The notes below the pieces were generated by a model. It saw only the letters and a list, made by a program, of their open reading frames with translations. It had not been told where the DNA came from and did not search any database. Made by a program: the position numbers and the translations under genes. Positions 17,897-27,169 of a DNA stretch of 64,000 bases are shown here, piece after piece; position 1 is the first letter of the stretch; each line of letters opens with the position of its first letter. Origin of the DNA: Candidatus Opimibacter iunctus (GTDB lineage Bacteria; Bacteroidota; Bacteroidia; Chitinophagales; Saprospiraceae); the NCBI GenBank assembly GCA_016716665.1, contig JADJVH010000005.1, positions 347,166-411,165 of the forward strand, given 5' to 3'.

Positions 17897-17957
17897 GCCT
17901 ACTGCCTACTGCCTACTCCTCACTTTTCACTCTTCACTTTTCATTCTTCACTTCTTT
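17897..17957. repeat. 7-bp unit tract running into the rfbB stop codon
   Basis: Units GCCTACT then TTTCACT / CTTCACT are 7 bp long on the plus strand. The array continues past the rfbB stop (17941-17943), so the last rfbB codons (SEE-stop) are made from repeat units. The sense strand of rfbB is purine-rich here. Confidence 0.9.
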
Positions 17958-19011
17958 TTCCATATTGTCGCTCATAATACTCCCTGTACGATCCATCCGT
18001 CACATGCTGCACCCATGTTTCATTGGCCAGGTACCAGTCAATGGTTTTTGACAGGCCCTGGATAAAATCCGCAGATGGAGCCCAACCCAGTTCGTTCCTG
18101 AGCTTGCTGAAATCAATGGCATAGCGATGATCATGTCCGGCCCTGTCTTTGACGAAGTGAATGAGTTCTTCCGAACTTCCAAGCAGGCGCCCGGTCTTCT
18201 CATCCATCAGTTTGCAAAGGGTACGGACGAGATCTATATTTTTCCATTCACTATCACCGCCGATATTGTAGGTTTCACCGGGGCGTCCCTGGTGATAGAT
18301 CAGGTCTATGGCTTCAGCATGATCCTCGACATACAACCAGTCACGGATATTTGCACCCTCACCATATACAGGAAGAGGGAGTCCTTTGCGGATATTATGG
18401 ATCATAAGCGGGATCAGTTTTTCAGGAAACTGGTTTGGTCCATAATTGTTGCTGCAGTTACTGATCACCACCGGCAGTCCATAGGTAGCATGATATGCCC
18501 TGACAAAGTGATCACTGGATGCTTTCGATGCAGAGTAAGGGCTCCTTGGTGAGTAGGGCGTTTTTTCTGTAAAATATCCAGTATCCCCAAGTTCGCCATA
18601 CACCTCATCTGTAGAGATGTGGTAAAACTTACCATCGTTACCGGTCTCTTTGCAATACCGGCGAAAGGCCTCAAGCATTGAAGTAGTACCCAGCACGTTG
18701 GTACGTACAAAGGAAAGCGGATCTTCGATGGAACGGTCTACATGCGATTCTGCAGCAAGATGGATGATACCATTGACCTTGTATTGTCTTAATAGGTTGC
18801 CAACCAAAACCATATCGTTGATATCCCCTTTGGCAAATATATAATTGGGTGCAGCCTTGATATCGGCAAGGTTGTCCAGGTTGCCTGCATAGGTCAGGGC
18901 ATCAAGATTAATGACCAGGTATTGCGGATATCGCTGCACCAGGCGGCGTACGACATGTGAGCCGATAAATCCGGCGCCTCCGGTGACTAAGACTGTATGT
19001 ACAGGTGACAT
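17941..19011 (-). CDS. rfbB: dTDP-glucose 4,6-dehydratase
   Basis: Second step of dTDP-rhamnose and related deoxysugar synthesis. It is an extended SDR of 356 residues from the ATG at 19011 (MSPVHTVLVTGGAGFIGSHV); upstream in-frame ATGs would add an unlikely hydrophobic stretch. NAD motif TGGAGFIGSH, ISTDEVYGELG and YSASKASSDHFVRAYH with the catalytic Tyr/Lys are present, as are SNCSNNYGPNQFPEKLIP and YNIGGDSEWKNIDLV. The partner genes rfbA, rfbC and rfbD are not in the window, so the end product is unknown. Its 3' end overlaps a 7-bp repeat tract. Confidence 0.95.
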   Translation of the reverse strand: MSPVHTVLVTGGAGFIGSHVVRRLVQRYPQYLVINLDALTYAGNLDNLADIKAAPNYIFAKGDINDMVLVGNLLRQYKVNGIIHLAAESHVDRSIEDPLSFVRTNVLGTTSMLEAFRRYCKETGNDGKFYHISTDEVYGELGDTGYFTEKTPYSPRSPYSASKASSDHFVRAYHATYGLPVVISNCSNNYGPNQFPEKLIPLMIHNIRKGLPLPVYGEGANIRDWLYVEDHAEAIDLIYHQGRPGETYNIGGDSEWKNIDLVRTLCKLMDEKTGRLLGSSEELIHFVKDRAGHDHRYAIDFSKLRNELGWAPSADFIQGLSKTIDWYLANETWVQHVTDGSYREYYERQYGKRSEE

Positions 19012-19160
19012 ATTTTCTATGGTATTAATGGTTAAGCAGGGCTGCAAAAGTAATAGCAATAAAGCAAAGTATTGAAGGGACAATCCTTATGTGCACCACG
19101 CATTCAATCAAAACCTGGATAACGCGACGCGGTAGATGCACAGTATAAAATGGATATGAT

Positions 19161-20981
19161 TTATTGTCCTGAAGCCTTGGCCTGTCTGGCCCTGGCCAGC
19201 ATGTCCGCAGTCTCCTTTTCATCCGGGTATAGCTTGAGCGATTCTTCAAGATAGCCAATGGCCACATTGATGTCCCCTTTGGAGGCCAGGATTGCTCTTG
19301 CGCCTTCCCGGAGCGATAATGCATAGTTGGCATAGGCATCTTTGAAGTTGGCATTCAGGGCCAGGCAGCTTCGGTAGTCCGCAATGGCCTTTTCATATTG
19401 GCCAAGCATAAAAAATACATTGCCACGCATGTAAAACGCTTCGAGATAACCTGGATGGATAGCAATAGCCCTGTTGAGATGATCCAGGGCTTGCCTGGAA
19501 AGGCTTTCTTTATCGACGGGGTTTACCGTATTGAGGGCTTCTTCCGCGATCAGGGCACCGAGACCGTTCTGGATCTTGGCGCTATTTTCAGAAACCACTA
19601 CATCCTTTTCAAATAATATTCTGTTGGATTCGAAGTCGAAGTTTCGCGTATATGTGCGGCCCATAAAAAGAACCACCACGATTCCGATACAGGCCACAAA
19701 TGATTGGGTGACCCATTTGCGCTGGTCGTATAGGGAGGGAAGCACGAGTGCGCTGAAGGCCATAAGGAAACCTGCGGAAGGCGTAAATATAAATCGCTCA
19801 GCCAGGTTGGTGCCGATAGGGAAAACAATATTGGATACGATAGATAAGGCAATAAGGAAGAAGGCAATGCCATACACATATAGTTTCTTATCTCCCTTCA
19901 ATAGTTTATAGACAACCAGTATGCCTAATGCCAGGTAGATGAGCAAGCTGACAGAGGCTGCAGGGTTTGAAAAAGTCATGACGTCTATGAAGCGGGGATA
20001 GTAATCTGTGGACAGTGCCAAGGGAAATACCAGCAAGATCAGGTATTTGCCAAGGGACCAGAAGATCATAGCCATTTTTTCGCCCATGGTGCAATGCACC
20101 CATGTGTCACCATCTAATTTGATAAATGGATTATTGATCAGGTCAAGGCGCGTGTCCCCCAATGACCATCCGAGGATGGAATAGCGCAGTATAAAATACA
20201 GCACAAAGGCAATACCCAGGGAAAGGACCAATGGCATGGGCGAAGGACGCTGCTTTTTATTGTCTTTCTGCCGGAAGTATAAGGACAGTGGAATGATGGC
20301 CAGAAATACTACTGCATTTTCTTTAGCCAGGCATGCCAGAAACAAAGCAATTCCGCTCATCCATGCAAGCACATTCCTGCGTGTATCCCAGTAGCGGATA
20401 GCCAGAAACAATGAGGCAAGGGACAGTAGAAGGCATAGGATTTCATCATTGCTCTTGATGTTATTGACTACTTCAGTGTGTACCGGGTGCACAGCAAATA
20501 GCAAGGCCGTGAGGCCTGAAAAGACGGCCACCTTTTCAGTCCCAAGGACAGGCAAAAACACTTCCCATAGGACCCGGAATAGAAACGCACAGCATATGGC
20601 GTACAACAAGACATTCCAAAAATGGAATGCAAAGGGGTTTGCCCCAAAGATCTGATAGATAAAGGCAAAGAATGCCAATGATAACGGGCGATACCTGCCA
20701 CCGGTGATTTTGATTTCCGAAGATGAGGAGCCATAAAACCCCTGGAAAGTATCATATGTAAAAATGCCTCCCATGCCCTTGATGCCTTGGGTGGTAAACG
20801 AATTTTTAGTGATCACGAGCCCATCATCCAGGACAAATCCGTTTTTCAGCGAATTGCTATAAAGGAGAAAGGCAACGATACCAATGATCACTGCTCCCCA
20901 ACGGAGTTGTTTCCACCATGCTACGGGTGCCTGGTTTTCTTTTTTGGCAGAACTGATTTTCTTTGACGGATTTGACATCAA
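19161..20981 (-). CDS. TMTC-like membrane glycosyltransferase with C-terminal TPRs
   Basis: A 606-residue protein with about ten transmembrane segments in the first 430 residues and TPR-like repeats in the last 150 (LDHLNRAIAIHPGYLEAFYM, QYEKAIADYRSCLALNANFK, YLEESLKLYPDE). The first extracytoplasmic loop has the acidic pair FVLDDGLVITKN, the position of the catalytic Asp in GT-C enzymes such as PMT/TMTC O-mannosyltransferases, and HPVHTEVVNNIKSNDEIL matches the TMTC pattern. It may transfer a sugar from a lipid donor to secreted proteins, as in Bacteroidota O-glycosylation. That role is inferred. Start could be Met1 or Met2. Confidence 0.82.
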   Translation of the reverse strand: MMSNPSKKISSAKKENQAPVAWWKQLRWGAVIIGIVAFLLYSNSLKNGFVLDDGLVITKNSFTTQGIKGMGGIFTYDTFQGFYGSSSSEIKITGGRYRPLSLAFFAFIYQIFGANPFAFHFWNVLLYAICCAFLFRVLWEVFLPVLGTEKVAVFSGLTALLFAVHPVHTEVVNNIKSNDEILCLLLSLASLFLAIRYWDTRRNVLAWMSGIALFLACLAKENAVVFLAIIPLSLYFRQKDNKKQRPSPMPLVLSLGIAFVLYFILRYSILGWSLGDTRLDLINNPFIKLDGDTWVHCTMGEKMAMIFWSLGKYLILLVFPLALSTDYYPRFIDVMTFSNPAASVSLLIYLALGILVVYKLLKGDKKLYVYGIAFFLIALSIVSNIVFPIGTNLAERFIFTPSAGFLMAFSALVLPSLYDQRKWVTQSFVACIGIVVVLFMGRTYTRNFDFESNRILFEKDVVVSENSAKIQNGLGALIAEEALNTVNPVDKESLSRQALDHLNRAIAIHPGYLEAFYMRGNVFFMLGQYEKAIADYRSCLALNANFKDAYANYALSLREGARAILASKGDINVAIGYLEESLKLYPDEKETADMLARARQAKASGQ

Positions 20982-21020
20982 TTTTTTCTTTCGTCCAATG
21001 ATTGATCAAAATGTGGCCTG

Positions 21021-21028
21021 CAAAACTA
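21021..21028 (-). promoter_or_regulatory. Possible -7 box TAGTTTTG for the TMTC-like gene
   Basis: Reverse complement of CAAAACTA, a perfect TAnnTTTG match about 40 bases before the start at 20981. No -33 element is seen. Confidence 0.45.
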
Positions 21029-21199
21029 AATGAATCTCTGGTCTAAAGTTCATTGCTCCGCAATCAGGCGGGTTTAATTGGATTTCGAAATATAGATAAT
21101 TTATGGAGGACAGGATGATTTTACCCTTTTGCCGCATTGTATGCGCTGTCATTGCATGGATTGCCTTGCCATTCAGGTCTTTTGGATATTTTTATTGCC

Positions 21200-22351
21200 A
21201 TGAAATCCTCAAGCGAATCTAAAAAACACATACTGGCTGAAGGTGACCAGGCTGTAAGCTTTGCCGAGCTTTTTTTTGACCTGGTATTTGTTTTTTGTGT
21301 CACACAGGTGGTTCATCTGCTGCACGGATCATTTGATTGGTTGCATGTTGGCCGGGCAGTCCTTGTTTTCTGGCTGATCTGGTGGGCATGGACACAGTTT
21401 ACATGGGCGCTTAATGCCGCAGATACAGAGCACAACTGGATCCAGAAGGGCACCTTACTGGCTACAGCCTTTGCGTTTTTTATGGCTGTTGCTGTGCCAC
21501 AGGCTTTCGCGGACGGATCATGGTGGTTTGCCATTACATATGTGGCGGTCAGAGCTATCGGATTATTGATCTACCTGTGGGTAGCATGGTCCGACACAAG
21601 TATGCGCACAGCTGTCAAGACTTTTGGCGCTGTATCTATCGCAGGGCTGGTCGCTGTACTGATCGGTGGTTTGATAGGCGGAGTCGCCCAGTACTGGTTT
21701 TGGGGGCTTGCGATTTTTCTTGATGTATTAGCGGCCACTATCGGAGCAAATAGCGAAGGATGGAATTTACATCCTAGACATTTTGCTGAGCGGCACGGGT
21801 TATTTGTCATCATCGCACTAGGCGAAACATTGATCGTCGCAGCCAGTGCTGTTGCAGAAGAGTCCTGGGATCAAAACCTGTTATTGGTTTCTGCCCTTGC
21901 GGTGGGTATTACTTCCGCGCTCTGGTGGCTTTACTTTTACCGGATCAAGGATCTCCTTGAGCATTCTATGGCCCGGCAAATCGGGGCAGCACAATCAAGT
22001 ATGGCGCGGGGTATGTTTAGCTTGTTTCATTTCCCAATGGTTTGCGGATTGATTATATATGCTTATGCCATTGAAGAAGCTATGATGCATTCGGCTGAAC
22101 CTTTGACCTTCGAAGGCAGATTGGCCCTGGGTACAGGGATTTTCCTGTATTCCATGAGCATCGTATTGGCCTACTGGCGAGGAACTCAAAAGATCCTTGT
22201 GCCAAGGGTCGTGATGACCGTTTTGATTGCAGGTACGATAGTAGGATATGCTGGCATCACCTGCTTCCGCTCACTCCTGATTTCTTTTTCCCTCTTACTT
22301 CTCCTTTTTGGCATTGAAGACAAGGAGTGGGGTAAAGAAGAGGTGCACTAG
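21200..22351 (+). CDS. ltrA: Low temperature requirement A (LtrA)-family membrane protein
   Basis: A multi-pass membrane protein of 383 residues with about ten hydrophobic segments. The signature VSFAELFFDLVFVFCVTQVVHLL near residues 18-40 and a second half with HFAERHGLFVIIALGETLIVAA are diagnostic of LtrA. The family name comes from a Listeria cold-growth phenotype; the molecular function is unknown. ATG 21200 is chosen because the conserved region follows shortly and the upstream part of the open frame is not family-like. A terminator at 22498 and a tandem 35-bp repeat follow. Confidence 0.9.
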   Translation: MKSSSESKKHILAEGDQAVSFAELFFDLVFVFCVTQVVHLLHGSFDWLHVGRAVLVFWLIWWAWTQFTWALNAADTEHNWIQKGTLLATAFAFFMAVAVPQAFADGSWWFAITYVAVRAIGLLIYLWVAWSDTSMRTAVKTFGAVSIAGLVAVLIGGLIGGVAQYWFWGLAIFLDVLAATIGANSEGWNLHPRHFAERHGLFVIIALGETLIVAASAVAEESWDQNLLLVSALAVGITSALWWLYFYRIKDLLEHSMARQIGAAQSSMARGMFSLFHFPMVCGLIIYAYAIEEAMMHSAEPLTFEGRLALGTGIFLYSMSIVLAYWRGTQKILVPRVVMTVLIAGTIVGYAGITCFRSLLISFSLLLLLFGIEDKEWGKEEVH

Positions 22352-22360
22352 TTATATTTT

Positions 22361-22490
22361 GGCAACAAGATCATTCTTCAGGGATTGAAATTCCTGGCAA
22401 CAAAATCATTCTACAAGGATTGAATGCCAGGGCAACAAATCATTCTACAGGGATTGAAATCCCTGGCAACAAAATCGGCCGTGCCTACGG
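22361..22490. repeat. Tandem 35-bp repeat with internal hairpin, 3.4 copies
   Basis: Units begin at 22361, 22396, 22431 and 22465 (spacing 35, 35, 34), each starting GGCAACAA and containing ATCATTCT and GGATTGAA. The third copy holds a perfect AGGGAT-TGAA-ATCCCT hairpin; earlier copies have it degraded. The fourth copy breaks off after about 12 bases. Units are contiguous, with no spacers. Confidence 0.9.
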
Positions 22491-22497
22491 CACTTTT

Positions 22498-22524
22498 GTA
22501 TGTCACAAGTGACATACCTTTTTT
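22498..22524 (+). terminator. Intrinsic terminator after ltrA
   Basis: GTATGTCAC (22498-22506) pairs with GTGACATAC (22509-22517), followed by CTTTTTT. It is about 150 bases after ltrA, beyond the 35-bp repeats. Confidence 0.8.
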
Positions 22525-22527
22525 AAT

Positions 22528-22563
22528 TGCTCTATGCTCTATGCTCTATGCCCTATGCTATTT
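22528..22563. repeat. 7-bp unit tract (CTCTATG) overlapping the secA stop
   Basis: Four to five 7-mers CTCTATG / CCCTATG end at the secA stop (22558-22560 on the plus strand). In the secA sense strand the units are purine-rich. Confidence 0.9.
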
Positions 22564-25500
22564 CCCGTGGCATTGCTTGTACTTCTTACCACTGCCACAT
22601 GGACAAGGATCATTGCGTCCAACCTTTGGTTCTTCCCTCTTGACCGTTTCGACAACAGTTTCTGGCCTGCGTCCTGCAGCAGCAGCGGCTGCTTTGCGAG
22701 CTACCTCTTCAGTGCGGTTGGTCTTGATTTTACTCAGGTCAGTTTTTTGCTCCCTGGCTTCACGGACTTCGTCATTGCCCTGGATCAGCAGGCTACCCTT
22801 TGACAGATAGGAGCACACATCCTGATTGATCTTGTATACAAGACCTTCAAAGAGTTCATAAGCCTCCATCTTATAGACGACGAGCGGATCTTTTTGCTCG
22901 AAGGATGCAGCCTGCGCGGACTCCTTCAATTCGTCCATGTTGCGCAGGTGTTCTTTCCAATGATCATCGATGAGCAGGAGGCTTACTGCTTTTTCGATAT
23001 CGACCATCACCGACTTGCCTTTGGTATCTACCGCTTCTTTGAGGTCAGCCGATACAGGTAAGGCATGCTTACGTCCATCGGTAAATGGAATAGAGATGCG
23101 TTTGTACCGGTGCCCTTCGTTTTCATATACGCTGCGGATGAGGGGCATGAGCGTCTCAGCGATCTTGTACCGTTTGTTTTCATACTGCTTCTGTATCTGC
23201 TCCTGGAACAATTCCACCAGCACATCAGAAGATGTAGTGCGGAAGGTTTCTTCGTCGATATCCGGCACAGCACCCATGATGCTCATACTTTCTTCGAGGA
23301 AGTCTTCGTAGTCATTTTTATTCTTAGCACGCTCCACCACACTTTCAGCCATGGACATAAACATGCTGTTGATATCCAGTTGCAGCCTGGCTCCTTCCAG
23401 GGCGTGCTTACGTTTGCGATAGATCGCTTCACGCTGGATATTCATGACATCATCATATTCCAACAGGCGCTTGCGTATGCCAAAGTTGTTTTCTTCAACT
23501 TTCTTTTGTGCACGTTCGATGGACTTGGTGACCATCGAATGCTGGATGACCTCACCTTCTTTGTGTCCCATGCGATCCATCACCTTGGCGATACGTTCCG
23601 AATGGAAAAGGCGCATCAGGTTATCCTCAAGGGAGACATAAAACTGTGAAGATCCCGGATCTCCCTGACGACCTGCGCGACCACGAAGCTGGCGGTCTAC
23701 ACGACGTGAGTCATGCCGCTCTGTACCAATGATGGCCAGACCTCCTGCTTCCCTGACACCAGGACCGAGCTTAATGTCTGTACCCCGACCGGCCATGTTA
23801 GTTGCAATCGTGACACGACCTGCATGCCCTGCTTCGGCCACCACCTCAGCCTCACGCTGATGCTGTTTGGCATTCAATACATTGTGCGGAATGCCCCGGA
23901 GCTGAAGCATCCGGCTTAGTTTTTCAGAGATATCTACTGAAGTGGTACCGACCAGTACAGGTCGCCCAGCTTCAGTGAGTTTTGCGATATCATCGATGAC
24001 CGTATTATATTTTTCTCTTGCTGTCTTGAATACAAGATCCTCCCTGTCGTCACGCTGGATCGGACGGTTAGTCGGAATGACAACAACATCAAGTTTATAA
24101 ATTTGCCACAGCTCACTTGCTTCCGTCTCGGCCGTACCGGTCATACCGGCCAGCTTGTGGTACATCCTGAAGAAATTCTGTAAGGTGACGGTGGCATAAG
24201 TCTGTGTGATCTCTCCAACCTTCACATTTTCCTTGGCTTCCAGGGCCTGGTGAAGTCCGTCTGAATAGCGACGCCCTTCCATCATACGGCCGGTCTGCTC
24301 ATCTACGATTTTTACTTCACCCTCTAAGACGATATACTCTTCGTCCCTTTCAAACAGCGTATAGGCTTTCAGCAACTGGTTGATCGCATGCAGGCGCCTT
24401 GACTTGATGGAAAAGTCCTGGGCTAATGCCTGCCTGGCTTCTGCAAGGGCCTCACCTTTCAATTCGTTGTTGTCCGTAATAGCCTGCATCTGAGCAACAA
24501 TATCCGGAAGGACAAAAAACTGTGGGTCGGTATTGTACTTGGAGAGATATTCACCACCTCTTTCGGTGAGTTCTACCTGCCTGTTTTTTTCATCGATCGT
24601 AAACAGCAATGGTTCATCAGCTTCATGCATGTGCTTGGATTGCTCCTGCATGTAGTGGTTTTCTGCACGATTGAGGGTGATTTTTACGCCATCCTCTGAC
24701 AGGAACTTAATCAGCGGCCTGTTTTTAGGCATAGCCCTGTATGACCTGAGCAAGGCTAGGCCGGCTTCACCTTCCTGGTGCCCGATCTTTCCTTCCTGGA
24801 ATAATTTCCGGGCATCAGAAAGGTATTGTGTAGCCAGCTTGCGCTGGGCTTCCATCAGTTTTTCAACATAGGGCTTGAGCTCCATGTATTCCTGCTCCTC
24901 AGCACCTTCAGGTACAGGACCGGAGATGATCAATGGCGTACGCGCATCATCAATCAATACCGAGTCGACCTCATCGACCATGCAATAGTGATATTTACGT
25001 TGTACCTGCTCCTCAGGCGAACGTACCATGTTATCTCTCAGGTAGTCAAAACCAAACTCACTATTGGTACCATATGTAATATCACTCAGGTATGCACGCC
25101 TACGTTCAGGCGAGTGTGGCTTATGCTTGTCGATACAATCGACATTGAGCATCAGGAACTCAAGGATAGGGCCTATCCATTCACTGTCCCGGCGGGAGAG
25201 ATAGTCATTGACGGTGACGATGTGTACGCCAAGGCCCGCCAACGCGTTGAGATAGGATGGAAGTGTTGCCACGAGTGTCTTTCCTTCCCCGGTTCCCATC
25301 TCTGCGATCTTACCATCATGTAATACCATACCACCGATGAGCTGCACATCATAGGGAACCATGTTCCATTTGATTTGTCCTCCTGCGGCGGTCCATTCGT
25401 TTTTCCAGATGGCATTTTCACCCTCAATCGTTACATATGGCTTTTTGGCAGCCAGTTCGCGGTCATGTTCAGTGGCTTTTGAGGTGAGCGTTGCATTTTC

Positions 25501-25863
25501 AGTAAAGCGGCGGGTGGTTTCTTTGACGACCGCAAAAGCTTCCGGCAACATCTCCTTGAGTGCCACTTCCAGGGATTTATCCCTTTCTTTCATGGCCTCA
25601 TCCAGCTCTTTGTAGAGTTCCTCCTTGACTGAAAAATCTGTATCCTCCTCTGCTTCTGACTTCAGGTTGGCTATTTCATGATCGATATCCTTCAGATATT
25701 CAGCGATCCGCTCCCTGAACTCCAGTGTCTTGGCCCGCAACTCTTCATTTGTAAGAGATTGATACTCAGCAGCAAATTCATTGGTGACTTCGACGACAGG
25801 GGAGTATGCCTTGACATCGCGCTCATATTTGGAACCAAATAGCTTGGTGAAAAATTTAAACAT
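22558..25863 (-). CDS. secA: Preprotein translocase ATPase SecA
   Basis: The motor that drives unfolded preproteins through SecYEG, needed for all Sec substrates here, including T9SS cargo. The ATG at 25863 (MFKFFTKLFGSKYERDVK) gives 1,101 residues, longer than the roughly 900 of E. coli. The added length lies partly in an acidic N-terminal insertion (IANLKSEAEEDTDFSVKEEL), as often seen in Bacteroidota. The Walker A region is AEMGTGEGKTLVATL, the DEAD-type box is VDEVDSVLIDDARTPL and NMAGRGTDIKLG follows. It ends in GRNDPCPCGSGKKYKQCHGK, the zinc-binding SEC-C tail. It diverges from the lipoprotein gene at 25897. Confidence 0.97.
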   Translation of the reverse strand: MFKFFTKLFGSKYERDVKAYSPVVEVTNEFAAEYQSLTNEELRAKTLEFRERIAEYLKDIDHEIANLKSEAEEDTDFSVKEELYKELDEAMKERDKSLEVALKEMLPEAFAVVKETTRRFTENATLTSKATEHDRELAAKKPYVTIEGENAIWKNEWTAAGGQIKWNMVPYDVQLIGGMVLHDGKIAEMGTGEGKTLVATLPSYLNALAGLGVHIVTVNDYLSRRDSEWIGPILEFLMLNVDCIDKHKPHSPERRRAYLSDITYGTNSEFGFDYLRDNMVRSPEEQVQRKYHYCMVDEVDSVLIDDARTPLIISGPVPEGAEEQEYMELKPYVEKLMEAQRKLATQYLSDARKLFQEGKIGHQEGEAGLALLRSYRAMPKNRPLIKFLSEDGVKITLNRAENHYMQEQSKHMHEADEPLLFTIDEKNRQVELTERGGEYLSKYNTDPQFFVLPDIVAQMQAITDNNELKGEALAEARQALAQDFSIKSRRLHAINQLLKAYTLFERDEEYIVLEGEVKIVDEQTGRMMEGRRYSDGLHQALEAKENVKVGEITQTYATVTLQNFFRMYHKLAGMTGTAETEASELWQIYKLDVVVIPTNRPIQRDDREDLVFKTAREKYNTVIDDIAKLTEAGRPVLVGTTSVDISEKLSRMLQLRGIPHNVLNAKQHQREAEVVAEAGHAGRVTIATNMAGRGTDIKLGPGVREAGGLAIIGTERHDSRRVDRQLRGRAGRQGDPGSSQFYVSLEDNLMRLFHSERIAKVMDRMGHKEGEVIQHSMVTKSIERAQKKVEENNFGIRKRLLEYDDVMNIQREAIYRKRKHALEGARLQLDINSMFMSMAESVVERAKNKNDYEDFLEESMSIMGAVPDIDEETFRTTSSDVLVELFQEQIQKQYENKRYKIAETLMPLIRSVYENEGHRYKRISIPFTDGRKHALPVSADLKEAVDTKGKSVMVDIEKAVSLLLIDDHWKEHLRNMDELKESAQAASFEQKDPLVVYKMEAYELFEGLVYKINQDVCSYLSKGSLLIQGNDEVREAREQKTDLSKIKTNRTEEVARKAAAAAAGRRPETVVETVKREEPKVGRNDPCPCGSGKKYKQCHGK

Positions 25864-25896
25864 AACTTTATGCGGTCTAATTAAGAGTGTAAAGAT

Positions 25897-26598
25897 ATGA
25901 TCAGATACCGTACCACATTGGGCATTATGTGCCAATTTGTCATGTGTTTGTTTTTATTTAACATGTCTTGCAAGCCGGGGGAATTTGAAGCGATCAACTA
26001 TTCGGACTATTATTTCCCGGTTGATGACTTCCCGGTAGAGGGTATGGAGTATACGTATCGCAATCTGAGTGACCCCTCATCAGGCCCTGAAGTGTGGCGC
26101 CATCTCAAGATCGGAGACAATCTCATAGAGAGTATTAATTATGGCCCGACTATGGACATCGTCATGAGGCAATATGACCGGGTAGTAGACAATGGGGTGG
26201 TGACGGATTCATTGTTGCTTTTCTACCGTGATACAGCCCGGATCCAACGCCAGATCAAGGCCAATATCATCTCTCCATACCGGTTTCCTTTTGAGCCCGG
26301 CGATTCTACCAAGGTTTGGCTAAGCCATATCGATTGGTTCCAACCCGGAGACTCACTTCATGTAGTGCTCCAGCGTCGTCGCAGGTTTGGCGGAAACGTC
26401 CCGTATATGATGGGCGACAAGTCAGTTCCAGCAGTGCGTTTTATCACCGAGGATACTTTCGAAACGGAAAAGGATGGCTGGACCTCTTCCTCCTGGACCG
26501 GCGAAGAAATCTATGCGAAAAACATAGGCCTGGTCTACTACAAGAGGAAATTTTCAGGTCAACTTGGGATAGAGTTTTACCTGGAGACCAGAAAATAA
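25897..26598 (+). CDS. Lipoprotein of unknown function
   Basis: A 233-residue predicted lipoprotein: hydrophobic leader, then FNMSC with the lipid-modified Cys at 25 if translation starts at 25897 (an ATG at 25927 would also leave a short signal). The mature part is rich in aromatic and acidic residues with no domain I recognise; it is probably all-beta and located in the outer membrane or periplasm. It ends RKFSGQLGIEFYLETRK, a repeat-sheet ending often seen in Bacteroidota lipoproteins. It diverges from secA with only 33 bases between starts, so both promoters overlap. The 3' end is followed at once by AGCT-type 7-bp repeats. Confidence 0.75.
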   Translation: MIRYRTTLGIMCQFVMCLFLFNMSCKPGEFEAINYSDYYFPVDDFPVEGMEYTYRNLSDPSSGPEVWRHLKIGDNLIESINYGPTMDIVMRQYDRVVDNGVVTDSLLLFYRDTARIQRQIKANIISPYRFPFEPGDSTKVWLSHIDWFQPGDSLHVVLQRRRRFGGNVPYMMGDKSVPAVRFITEDTFETEKDGWTSSSWTGEEIYAKNIGLVYYKRKFSGQLGIEFYLETRK

Positions 26599-26599
26599 A

Positions 26600-26637
26600 A
26601 AGCTGTCAGCTCACAGCTATCAGCTATCAGCTGGAAA
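26600..26637. repeat. AGCTATC-type 7-bp array after the lipoprotein gene
   Basis: Five 7-mers of the type AGCTATC / AGCTGTC start 4 bases after the stop. Inverted copies of the same family occur at 26725-26798. Confidence 0.88.
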
Positions 26638-26724
26638 TACAGATAGATTTTCTTATAGCTTCTTTACTTGCGTAGTACAGAAGCTGTGATATTATAACTC
26701 AAATCTGTATGACAAATTATATTT

Positions 26725-26798
26725 AGCTGATAGCTGAAAGCTGATGGCTGATGGCTGAAAGCTGGTAGCTGACGCCTGATAGCTTTTAGCTGATACTC
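26725..26798. repeat. AGCTGAT-type 7-bp array overlapping the DUF4870 gene end
   Basis: About eleven 7-mers of the type AGCTGAT, the complement of the array at 26600. The array includes the stop codon and last codons (SIS) of the minus-strand gene at 26786. The two arrays face each other and could pair as one large hairpin. Confidence 0.9.
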
Positions 26799-27094
26799 TT
26801 AAACCATGACTGGAACATCTCTCCAACCACAGGGGTAGGTTTTTGCTCGCCACTAAGTGCGCCCAGAAGGCTGATTACCCATAGGACAAGAACAGCGACA
26901 CTGATGATCGTACTGATAATGCTTAGGGTTAACATTCCGAGGACAGTACCAGCGATGGCTATAAGCCACAAGCCCAGGTTTTGACGGAGATAAAAGGATG
27001 TATTAGCTCCTTTGTCAGTTTGATTCATCACCAGCGCGATGATCCAGCCGATCAGCGTGATGTGTGCTACAATTGATTTCGTTTTGTCATCCAT
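26786..27094 (-). CDS. DUF4870 (Tic20-like) small membrane protein
   Basis: A 102-residue protein with three to four transmembrane helices. It begins MDDKTKSIVAHITLIGWIIA and has a FYLRQNLGLWLIAI segment in the second helix region, both typical of DUF4870. The function of the family is unknown. Its last three codons lie in a 7-bp repeat array, so the C-terminal tail may be variable between strains. It is downstream of the TonB receptor gene on the same strand with a 75-base gap. Confidence 0.88.
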   Translation of the reverse strand: MDDKTKSIVAHITLIGWIIALVMNQTDKGANTSFYLRQNLGLWLIAIAGTVLGMLTLSIISTIISVAVLVLWVISLLGALSGEQKPTPVVGEMFQSWFKSIS

Positions 27095-27169
27095 GATGTG
27101 ATAATGGTTTTAGTTTCCCTAAAAATAGCAAACCTCTGGAATCCGTAGGTAAATTTTCTATTGACCGGA

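Noticed and set aside
22361..22490. Regular 35-bp repeats looking like a CRISPR array
   Set aside because: The units follow each other without spacers and differ from one another; no cas gene is in the window.
23065..23649. A 194-residue open frame on the plus strand inside secA
   Set aside because: A shadow of the conserved SecA coding sequence on the other strand; no signal or domain.
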